A stretch of DNA of 64,000 nt from Micromonospora saelicesensis (lineage in GTDB: Bacteria; Actinomycetota; Actinomycetes; Mycobacteriales; Micromonosporaceae). Positions 58,074-64,000 of the stretch are shown piece by piece. Below the pieces are notes generated by a model. That model searched no databases. It had not been told where the DNA came from and saw only the letters and a list, made by a program, of their open reading frames with translations. The stretch covers positions 62,001 through 126,000 of the forward strand of contig NZ_FMCR01000004.1 in assembly GCF_900091575.1 (NCBI RefSeq), written 5' to 3'. Numbering within the stretch: position 1 is the stretch's first letter; each line of letters starts with the position of its first letter. The position numbers and the translations under genes are program-made.

Positions 58074-58463
58074 TCAGTCCGAGTTGCCAAAGACAAACAA
58101 CACGACCTTGGCGAAGCCGAAGTCCAGCACACCCACGATCGTCAGCATCACCGCGACGAACGCCACCACCACGGCGGTGTAGGTCAGCAACTCCTTGCGG
58201 GTCGGCCAGATGACCTTACGCAGTTCGGCTACGACCTCGCGGAAGAACCGCGCGATGCGGCCGAAGACGCCCACCCGACCCGTTTCCGACCGGGTGGTCG
58301 GCCGGCTGTCCGCCGACTCCGCGCGGGCACGGGACCGCGTGGCGGTGCCTCCCCGGGAAACCGGCTCGTCCGCGCCGGAGGCGTCGTCGTCGGCCACGTC
58401 GTCGACGACCTCGTCGTCCAGACGATCGTCGCCGTCGTCGTCGCGCCGCTTGTTGTCGGCCAC
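58074..58463 (-). CDS. secE: Preprotein translocase subunit SecE
   Basis: 129 residues from the GTG at 58463 (GGAGGG four bases upstream). A long acidic, disordered N-terminus is followed by FREVVAELRKVIWPTRKELL and one membrane helix, the conserved SecE core. An open frame extends to 58598 without similarity. Confidence 0.94.
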   Translation of the reverse strand: MADNKRRDDDGDDRLDDEVVDDVADDDASGADEPVSRGGTATRSRARAESADSRPTTRSETGRVGVFGRIARFFREVVAELRKVIWPTRKELLTYTAVVVAFVAVMLTIVGVLDFGFAKVVLFVFGNSD

Positions 58464-58675
58464 TTCGCCCTCCGTCGCGGAATCTGGGGTCGCACGCCGA
58501 GTGGCGTACGCGGCGCTGGTCACGCCGGCCGGACCCAACCGTCCCGCGACGGGCCGCGGCCGGTGGATCACCAGGAGGGCCCGATTGCCTCGGACCACCC
58601 CGCCGATGCCACCACCACGGGCCGGACGCCGCCAAGTTGGCGGCGCGACCCACGGGAACGGTCAGGCCTGAGGCG

Positions 58676-58748
<73 letters not shown>

Positions 58749-58815
58749 ATGTGGCAACACTCGCCCCACGCGGCCACAGACGACCGAGCAGGGGTCACTT
58801 GCCCCACGGCGGACC

Positions 58816-58845
58816 AGTGTACGGGTAGCCGCCCGACTTTCCCAA
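58816..58845 (-). promoter_or_regulatory. Probable tRNA-Trp/secE promoter
   Basis: Minus strand: TTGGGA (58845-58840), 18-base spacer, TACACT (58821-58816), about 60 bases before the tRNA. Confidence 0.6.
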
Positions 58846-58877
58846 CCGGTCTCTCCGCCACGCGTGGCGGGCTCGGT

Positions 58878-59270
58878 TCAGCGTGCCGTCCGGATGGTTG
58901 CCCGCGCCTGCGACAGCACCTTCTCACCGAGGCAGGTGGCGGTCACCTCGAGTCGGGTGAGACCGTCCTCGGTCACCTCGCGGACCCGCGCGGTCACCTC
59001 GATCTCGGTCCCCTGATCGTCGTCGGGGACCACCACCGGCCGGGTGAAACGCACGCCGTACTCGACCACCGCGTCCGGCGACCCGGCCCACTCGGTGACC
59101 GCCCGCCCGACCAGCGCCATGGTGAACATGCCGTGGGCGATCACCCCGGGCAGACCCACCTTGGTGGCGACCCGGTCGCTCCAGTGGATCGGGTTGAAGT
59201 CGCCCGAGGCGCCGGCGTAGCGGACCAGGTCCGCGCGGGTCACCTGAAACGTCTGTGCTGGCAACTCCAT
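58878..59270 (-). CDS. hadB: MaoC-family dehydratase, HadB-like
   Basis: 130 residues from the ATG at 59270 (GGGAGG six bases upstream). Hydratase-2 motif with D24 and H29 (YAGASGDFNPIHWSD). In mycobacteria HadB is the catalytic half of the FAS-II (3R)-hydroxyacyl-ACP dehydratase; the same place next to rpmG and secE supports that identity, though here the substrate is not known. Confidence 0.88.
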   Translation of the reverse strand: MELPAQTFQVTRADLVRYAGASGDFNPIHWSDRVATKVGLPGVIAHGMFTMALVGRAVTEWAGSPDAVVEYGVRFTRPVVVPDDDQGTEIEVTARVREVTEDGLTRLEVTATCLGEKVLSQARATIRTAR

Positions 59271-59271
59271 C

Positions 59272-59718
59272 TCACGCCTCCCCGCGAATGACATACCTGG
59301 CCCAGACCGCGACCACGGGTTCCCCGCCGACGGTGCTCACGTCGGTGCGCGTGGTCAGGAAGCCGTGCCCACCCCTGGTGCTGACGTCCTCGATGGTGTT
59401 GGTGCAGACCAGCTCGTCGCCGGCGACCACCGGCCGGGTGTACGCGAACCGCTGGTCGCCGTGCACCAGGCGGCTGTAGTCGACACCCAGGGCCGGGTCC
59501 TCGATGATCTGGCTGCTCGCGGCCATCGTCACGATCACCGGAAAGGTCGGCGGGGCCACCACGTCGGGGTGGCCCAGCGCCCGCGCGGCCTCCGGGTCAT
59601 GGTGGGCCGGGTCGGTGGCACCGATGGCGCTGGCGAACTCGCGGATCTTTTCTCGGCCCACCTGGTAGGGGGCGGTCGGCGGATACGTCCGGCCGACGAA
59701 GGAAGGGTCCAGAGGCAT
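59272..59718 (-). CDS. hadA: FAS1-like dehydratase, HadA-like
   Basis: 148 residues, MaoC N-terminal-type hot-dog fold (VGRTYPPTAPYQVGREKIRE). It lacks the catalytic Asp-His pair, as expected for the substrate-holding subunit of HadAB. Its stop is one base from the hadB start. Confidence 0.88.
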   Translation of the reverse strand: MPLDPSFVGRTYPPTAPYQVGREKIREFASAIGATDPAHHDPEAARALGHPDVVAPPTFPVIVTMAASSQIIEDPALGVDYSRLVHGDQRFAYTRPVVAGDELVCTNTIEDVSTRGGHGFLTTRTDVSTVGGEPVVAVWARYVIRGEA

Positions 59719-59743
59719 GCCGCGAACCTACACGGAAAGCCCA

Positions 59744-59802
59744 ATCGCCGACCTGATCGGTAGGCGGCGGCGGAGCCGCACCAAACCGGTCAGATCGGCG
59801 AT
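59744..59802. repeat. Inverted repeat before hadA
   Basis: The 18-base arms 59744-59761 and 59785-59802 match at 16 positions (ATCGCCGACCTGATCGGT and its complement). May act as second rpmG terminator or as an operator in front of hadAB. Confidence 0.65.
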
Positions 59803-59819
59803 CGGAAAGCTTCGACAAC

Positions 59820-59839
59820 GGCCGGCCCTGAGGCCGGCC
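59820..59839 (-). terminator. rpmG terminator
   Basis: GGCCGGCC-CTGA-GGCCGGCC, five bases after the rpmG stop. Confidence 0.7.
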
Positions 59840-59844
59840 AGCAG

Positions 59845-60012
59845 TCAGCGGGTCTCGCGGTGGACCGTGTGCCGACCGTCACGCGGGCAGAACTTCTTCA
59901 GCTCGATGCGGTCGGGGTCGTTGCGCCGGTTCTTGCGCGTGATGTAGTTGCGCTCCTTGCACTCCACACACGCCAAAGTGATCTTCGGCCGGACATCGGT
60001 AGCCTTCGCCAC
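59845..60012 (-). CDS. rpmG: 50S ribosomal protein L33
   Basis: 55 residues from the GTG at 60012: MAKATDVRPKITLACVECKE then RNYITRKNRRNDPDRIELKK and FCPRDGRHTVHRETR. The first zinc pair CVEC is intact, but the second reads CPRD, so one of four cysteines is aspartate. This is an altered C+ form. Gene order rpmG-hadAB-secE matches mycobacteria. Confidence 0.95.
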   Translation of the reverse strand: MAKATDVRPKITLACVECKERNYITRKNRRNDPDRIELKKFCPRDGRHTVHRETR

Positions 60013-60055
60013 GGCGGAGTGCCTTCCTCGCTAACGGAAACAACTACGACGCGCC

Positions 60056-60085
60056 AGCCTAGACGCTGACAGCGCGGACATGCAA
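60056..60085 (-). promoter_or_regulatory. Probable rpmG promoter
   Basis: Minus strand: TTGCAT (60085-60080), 18-base spacer, TAGGCT (60061-60056). Confidence 0.5.
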
Positions 60086-60087
60086 AG

Positions 60088-60106
60088 TGGGCGCCAGAAG
60101 CGCCCA
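60088..60106 (-). terminator. tRNA unit terminator
   Basis: TGGGCGC-TTCTG-GCGCCCA on the minus strand, 40 bases past tRNA-Met. Confidence 0.65.
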
Positions 60107-60146
60107 TTTTCTTACGACCACCGGCAACGAGCCCGGAAGACGAGAG

Positions 60147-60219
60147 TAGCGGTGGCCGGACTTGAACCGGCGACACAGCGATTATGAGCCGCTTGCTCTA
60201 CCATCTGAGCTACACCGCT
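60147..60219 (-). tRNA. tRNA-Met (anticodon CAU, elongator type)
   Basis: 73 bases; acceptor AGCGGTG/CACCGCT, D arm AGCTCAGATGGTAGAGC, anticodon loop CTCATAA, T arm GGTTCAA. The stem lacks the three G-C pairs of initiator tRNA. Confidence 0.95.
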
Positions 60220-60243
60220 GCGATGGGTCCAGCTGAACCCTCG

Positions 60244-60316
60244 AGCCCCCTTACGGAATCGAACCGTAGACCTTCTCCTTACCATGGAGACGCTCTGCCG
60301 ACTGAGCTAAGGGGGC
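60244..60316 (-). tRNA. tRNA-Thr (anticodon GGU)
   Basis: 73 bases; acceptor GCCCCCT/AGGGGGC, D arm AGCTCAGTCGGCAGAGC, anticodon loop ATGGTAA, T arm GGTTCGA. 24 bases before tRNA-Met; same transcript. Confidence 0.96.
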
Positions 60317-60349
60317 CTGCGCGATCTCCCCGTGGGGCGCGCAGGAGTA

Positions 60350-60378
60350 AGAGTACACGGCCCGGCTCGACAGGTGAA
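60350..60378 (-). promoter_or_regulatory. Probable tRNA-Thr/tRNA-Met promoter
   Basis: Minus strand: TTCACC (60378-60373), 17-base spacer, TACTCT (60355-60350), about 35 bases before tRNA-Thr. Confidence 0.6.
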
Positions 60379-60409
60379 ATCGGATCCCCGGTGATCGTCT
60401 GCGCCCTGC

Positions 60410-62965
60410 TCAGGGCACGACACGCAGGCGCGGAAGCTCCCCGTTGGCGACTGTCTCCGGCTCGACCTGGGCACCGAACCAGGCAGCCAACCGCTCGTAC
60501 GGCAGCGGCCTGCTGAACAGGAAACCCTGCCCGATCTCACAGCCGATGTCCTGGAGAAGCTCCAGGGTCAGCTCGCTCTCCACCCCCTCGGCCACCACCG
60601 CCAGGCCGAACTGCTGGGAAAGGGTGACCACCGCGTTGACGATCGCCAGATCCCCCGGGTCGGTCGCCATGCCCTGCACGAAGGAGCGGTCCACCTTCAC
60701 CTCGTGCACCGGCAGCCGGCGCAGGTGCGCCAGGGACGAGTCACCGGTGCCGAAGTCGTCCACCGACAGTCGTACGCCGAGATCCCGCAGCCGTTGCAGG
60801 GTGGGGATCGGCCGGTCCGTGCCGTCCAGCACCCCCGACTCGGTGATCTCCAGGGTGAGGCGCTGCGCCGGCACCTTGTACTCGGTCAACAACTCCTGGA
60901 CCCGGTCCGGGAAGTGCTGGTCGATGAGCGTACGAGCCGAGAGGTTGACCGCGATGGGCAGCGGCTGGTCGGCCAGCGCCCAGTCCCGGCTGCGCCGAAG
61001 GCCCTCCCGGAGCACCACCTCGGTGAGCCGGCTCAACTGGCCGGTGTGCTCGGCCACCGCCACGAAGTCCTCGGGCGCGACAGTGCCGTGCGCCGGGTGC
61101 TCCCAGCGGGCCAGACACTCGACGCCCACCAGGCGCCGGTCCCGCAGAGTCACCTTGGGCTGGAAGTAGACCTCCAGCTCGCCCTTGTCCAGTGCCTGAC
61201 GCAGGTCGCCGGCGAGACCCAGCCGGCGCAGTGAACGGGACTCCAGCGCGGGGTTGAACAGCTGCACGCTGCCCGGCACCGACTTGGCCGCGGTGGCGGC
61301 GAGGTCGACCCGGAGCAGCAGGGTCGCCGCGTCGCTGCCATGATCCGGGTGTACGGCCACCCCGACGGCCGTGTTCACGTCGAGGGTGAGCGCGTCGAAG
61401 ACCATCTCGTCGCGGATCTGGTCACGCAGTTGGGCGGCCAACTCGAGCGCGGCCTCAGCGCTCTCCAACCGCAGCGTCACCAGGAACTCGTCCCCGCCAG
61501 CACGGCCAACCAGAGCCGACGACGGCGCGCTGGCCCGCAACCGATTGGCGACCTCGGTGAGGACCTTGTCCCCGGCCGCGTGCCCCAGGGACTCGTTGAC
61601 CTGGCGCAGCCCGTCGACGTCGAAGAGCAGCAGCGCCACCACCTCGCCCGGCGCGCGGATCTTGACCGACTCGTCCAGCGCTCCGGTGATCCGCCGACGG
61701 TTGGGCAGTCGGGTCAACGTGTCGTGGTGCGCGTCGTGCCGGAGCCGGTCGACCAGCCGCGAATTCTCCAGGGCCACGGCCGCGTGCGCGGCGACCGTCT
61801 CGAAGACGGGAATGTCGCCCGGCGTGAAATGGCCGACGTCGCTGAGCCGGTTGACCACCTCAAGCGTGCCGATCACCGCCTGCCCCGAGTAGAGCGGCAC
61901 CACGATGATGTCCTTCACACCGGTGGCGCGCAGCGACCCCCGCAGGCTCTCCTCGTCCCCGAGGCGAACACCCATGGCCAGACTGCGGCGCTGACGGCGG
62001 GCCTCCTCGCGAACGACCACCGGCGTCGGCGACGTGTCCAACAGGCCGGCGTCGTCGACGCGCGCGGTCAGCATCACCTCCGGGTGACGCCCCTGGGCCG
62101 GCAGCCACAGCGTCGCGTACTCGGCCTGCATGAGCCCCCGGATCCGACCGAGGAGGACGTCAGCCAGGTTGCCGCTCTGTCCGTTGGCGGTCATCGCCTT
62201 GGTGAGTTCGTACATGTCGCCGAGCGTCCGGTGCTGCCGGAAGAACTGCTCGTACGACCGGTAGACCTTTGCGAGCGCGACCCCGAGCACGACGATCAAC
62301 ACGGCCGACCACCAGGTGCTGTCCACCGCGATCAGGACGATCAAGCCGACCACGAGGTTGACACCGTTGGCCAGCAGAGACGGCAACCCGCTGCGCAGCA
62401 CACCCAGCGCGGCGTGCCGGCCGTGCATGATCGCGATCACCCCGGCCACGCCGGCGAGGGTCGACACCACGACGGTACCGACGGACGCGAAGAGCACGCC
62501 CCACGTCCGCGGTCCGACGCCCACGACCGGTGGGAGCGCCAGCAACACGAGGCCGGCCAGCGATACGGCCGCAGCGGCGTTGGCGACGTTGAAGGCCAGT
62601 TTTTCCACGCCGAAGCGGTACCGCAGGTGGGTTATCAGCGTGGAGAGGGTGTAAACCAGGACGACCATCAGCGGCGGAAGAAAGACGAACGCCGGCACCA
62701 GCGGGATCTCGACGAGCCGCACGCCGAAGGACTGCCGCCCGATGACGAAGTTCAGCATCGGCAGGCCGGCGATCACCATCACGCCCAGCAGGACGGCGGC
62801 GAGCCCCCAGGACCCGGAGGGGTGCGGCCGGTTCGGGGTCACCAGCCCGATCGTCATCGAGAAGACGACGGCCAGGAACATCAACGGGCCGGTGATGAAC
62901 CATGCGTACTGGGCCGGGCGCCGAGGAGACCCCGAGCCACCCGACGCGGACCGGCGGCCAGTCAT
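60410..62965 (-). CDS. Membrane GAF-GGDEF-EAL cyclic-di-GMP protein
   Basis: 851 residues: about six to eight N-terminal membrane helices (to about 250), GAF-like sensor (265-425), GGDEF diguanylate cyclase domain (430-585, motif AGGDEF near 488) and EAL phosphodiesterase domain (600-840). The EAL signature reads ECL, keeping the catalytic glutamate; further metal residues are present (NLSARTL, LEITES, DDFGTG, VKVDRSF, EGVES). No RxxD inhibitory site precedes GGDEF. Both activities are therefore possible. AAGGAG precedes the ATG. Sets cyclic-di-GMP levels at the membrane; the signal is unknown. Confidence 0.92.
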   Translation of the reverse strand: MTGRRSASGGSGSPRRPAQYAWFITGPLMFLAVVFSMTIGLVTPNRPHPSGSWGLAAVLLGVMVIAGLPMLNFVIGRQSFGVRLVEIPLVPAFVFLPPLMVVLVYTLSTLITHLRYRFGVEKLAFNVANAAAAVSLAGLVLLALPPVVGVGPRTWGVLFASVGTVVVSTLAGVAGVIAIMHGRHAALGVLRSGLPSLLANGVNLVVGLIVLIAVDSTWWSAVLIVVLGVALAKVYRSYEQFFRQHRTLGDMYELTKAMTANGQSGNLADVLLGRIRGLMQAEYATLWLPAQGRHPEVMLTARVDDAGLLDTSPTPVVVREEARRQRRSLAMGVRLGDEESLRGSLRATGVKDIIVVPLYSGQAVIGTLEVVNRLSDVGHFTPGDIPVFETVAAHAAVALENSRLVDRLRHDAHHDTLTRLPNRRRITGALDESVKIRAPGEVVALLLFDVDGLRQVNESLGHAAGDKVLTEVANRLRASAPSSALVGRAGGDEFLVTLRLESAEAALELAAQLRDQIRDEMVFDALTLDVNTAVGVAVHPDHGSDAATLLLRVDLAATAAKSVPGSVQLFNPALESRSLRRLGLAGDLRQALDKGELEVYFQPKVTLRDRRLVGVECLARWEHPAHGTVAPEDFVAVAEHTGQLSRLTEVVLREGLRRSRDWALADQPLPIAVNLSARTLIDQHFPDRVQELLTEYKVPAQRLTLEITESGVLDGTDRPIPTLQRLRDLGVRLSVDDFGTGDSSLAHLRRLPVHEVKVDRSFVQGMATDPGDLAIVNAVVTLSQQFGLAVVAEGVESELTLELLQDIGCEIGQGFLFSRPLPYERLAAWFGAQVEPETVANGELPRLRVVP

Positions 62966-63058
62966 CCCACTCCTTACCGGTCACTGCTGCGAAGGACGCG
63001 CGGCCGGGAACGAAGCTGACGACACCGTCCGGTACGGCCCTGGTGTCACCTGCCTCGA

Positions 63059-63196
63059 CTAGTGCTGCGGCGCCGTCCAGACGTAGTCAAAAGCCTGGAA
63101 CTCCCCGAAACTCCCGGAAGCCCCGCCTGCCATTACAGCGAGAGCCAGTGCTGCGACCACCATGCCGACCCGCCGGGCCAGCCTTTGACCAGACAT
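63059..63196 (-). CDS. Small secreted peptide
   Basis: 45 residues from the ATG at 63196, with GAGGAG six bases before it. Basic start (SGQRLARR), hydrophobic core (VGMVVAALALAVMAGGAS) and a short exported tail SGSFGEFQAFDYVWTAPQH. Good ribosome site and signal peptide argue that it is real. Unrecognised family; the aromatic tail is the only distinctive part. Confidence 0.6.
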   Translation of the reverse strand: MSGQRLARRVGMVVAALALAVMAGGASGSFGEFQAFDYVWTAPQH

Positions 63197-63319
63197 CGTG
63201 TGCTCCTCATGGCAGGGGTGTCGGGAAGGCAAGATTCCACGATGGTGCCACACACGAGGCAGCCCGCAAAGCGGTCGGACGGCTGAGCAGCGCAGGCCCA
63301 TCCAGCCGGCCCGAACGCT

Positions 63320-63661
63320 TCAACGACGGAAGCCCTGCAAGGTCGTTGGCTCGTCCCAGGAGACGCGCAGATGATGCGTGTTCGAGTTATAGCCACAATT
63401 TGGATCTACGTCATGGATGCCGCTTCCAGTAACAAAGCCCGCCCCGAACGCAAAGCCGGCAGGCATGGGCGGCGCCGCGTCTTCCCGACCACCGAAACTC
63501 CCCCAGGACGATGGGCACCGGTTGGCCGGGTTCGCAACCGGTGACCAGTTGAACACAACAATCCTCTCGGATCCATAGGATCGGAGTCTCTCGATTATCA
63601 CCGCCGCAGACGGACGGTTCGAGACTCTGTAGCCTTCGCGACCGATCGGCGAGCCCCACAC
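63320..63661 (-). CDS. Hypothetical protein, doubtful
   Basis: Open frame of 113 codons with lower GC and more Asn/Ser than its neighbours (VFNWSPVANPANRCPSSWGS; DPNCGYNSNTHHLRV). No good ribosome site. Most of it lies between two 13-base direct repeats, so it may be inserted DNA or a gene remnant. Confidence 0.3.
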   Translation of the reverse strand: MWGSPIGREGYRVSNRPSAAVIIERLRSYGSERIVVFNWSPVANPANRCPSSWGSFGGREDAAPPMPAGFAFGAGFVTGSGIHDVDPNCGYNSNTHHLRVSWDEPTTLQGFRR

Positions 63662-63990
63662 GGCTCGTCCCAGGCCGCGAAGTGGCCGCCGCGGCCGCGA
63701 AGTGGCCGCCGCGGCCGCGAAGTGGCCGCCGCGGCCGCGAAGTGGCCGCCGCGGTCAACCTCGTTGAGGTACGAGAGGCCGGGGTAGCCCCCTCGACCCA
63801 GCTCCGCGGAGCGGCCCAGACCTCGCCGGGGAACGTGGTGCAGCCGACCGGAACCGAGACCGGCGGCGGGTCCGACCGGCCGCCTGGGCCGCTGCCCGAA
63901 ATCGCCTGAAATCCGAGTGCCACCGGGCGGAGAGGTGCCGGCGCCGGTCAGCCAGTACACCCGTCACGGTGTCGACAAGGGACTCGTGAG
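63661..63990 (-). pseudogene. Decayed epoxide hydrolase C-terminus
   Basis: Read across three frames, the minus strand gives LVDTVTG, VYWLTGAGTS, ARWHSDF, VPVGCTTFPGEVWAAPRSWV, EGAYPGLSYLNEVDRGGHFAA and AAWDEP, in the order of the C-terminal third of alpha/beta-hydrolase-type epoxide hydrolases. At least three frameshifts break it, and the 20-bp repeat lies in the RGGHFAA segment, which holds the catalytic His in this family. Its 5' part is outside the window or lost. Confidence 0.7.
63673..63754. repeat. 20-bp tandem repeat, about four copies
   Basis: Unit AGTGGCCGCCGCGGCCGCGA, identical copies at 63681, 63701 and 63721 and partial copies at both ends. Each contains GCGGCCGC. On the minus strand one unit codes RGGHFAA. 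Confidence 0.95.
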
Positions 63991-64000
63991 TGCGACCCGC

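Noticed and set aside
63673..63754. Possible CRISPR array
   Set aside because: The copies abut directly without spacers and are only 20 bases long; it is a simple tandem repeat.
63411..63960. Two overlapping minus-strand open frames near the right edge
   Set aside because: They are frames of the broken epoxide hydrolase and the 20-bp repeat rather than separate genes.

Overview
The window is high-GC chromosomal DNA from an actinobacterium, most likely Micromonospora or a close relative in Micromonosporaceae. The pointers are the GC content, frequent GTG/TTG starts, HadAB-like dehydratases between rpmG and secE, FIMAH-type secreted proteins and DUF1707/DUF4190 membrane proteins. I made no database search, so the genus is an inference from recognised protein families.

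Left part (1-18340). A seven-gene thiamine operon on the minus strand (thiE-thiO-thiS-thiG-tenI/thiE-like-thiD-thiC; thiC runs off the left edge) follows a good promoter and a TPP riboswitch. Genes inside it overlap by a few bases. Diverging from it is a gene for a 1943-residue secreted multidomain protein (ThuA, sugar-dehydrogenase propeller, PKD, CBM6, lectin-like and FIMAH domains), then a small secreted, membrane-anchored protein. After these come an aldo/keto reductase, a lone IS200/IS605-type TnpB with a probable guide-RNA 3' end, a nucleotidyltransferase, an ABC-F ATPase and an RsmC-like methyltransferase.

Centre and right part (18371-60316). One plus-strand membrane protein gene is followed by the translation/transcription supercluster, nearly all on the minus strand. 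Read in the direction of transcription: tRNA-Thr, tRNA-Met, rpmG, hadA-hadB, tRNA-Trp, secE, nusG, rplK-rplA, an ABC exporter pair, rplJ-rplL, rpoB-rpoC, two DUF4190-like membrane proteins, rpsL-rpsG-fusA-tuf, the S10-spc operon (rpsJ to secY-adk-map), a DUF1707 protein, infA-rpmJ-rpsM-rpsK-rpsD-rpoA-rplQ, and truA. Strong hairpin terminators separate the units after nusG, rplA, rplL, rpoC, tuf, rplO and rplQ. Promoters with TTGACC/TTGGCG-type -35 and TACTCT/TACACT -10 boxes can be seen before rpsL, rplJ, rpoB, infA, rpmG and the tRNAs. The genes supply ribosomal proteins, RNA polymerase core subunits, elongation factors and the Sec channel.

Right edge (60410-64000). A membrane GAF-GGDEF-EAL protein, a 45-residue secreted peptide, and a decayed region. 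In that region an epoxide hydrolase C-terminus survives in three reading frames, and its conserved RGGHFAA stretch has been multiplied into a 20-bp tandem repeat.

Most of the window is conserved housekeeping DNA. The unusual parts are the lone TnpB, the palindromic repeats inside thi and around the DUF1707 gene, the stacked hairpins at 11998-12054, the ABC genes lodged between rplA and rplJ, the attenuator-like rplJ leader and the repeat-bearing pseudogene.
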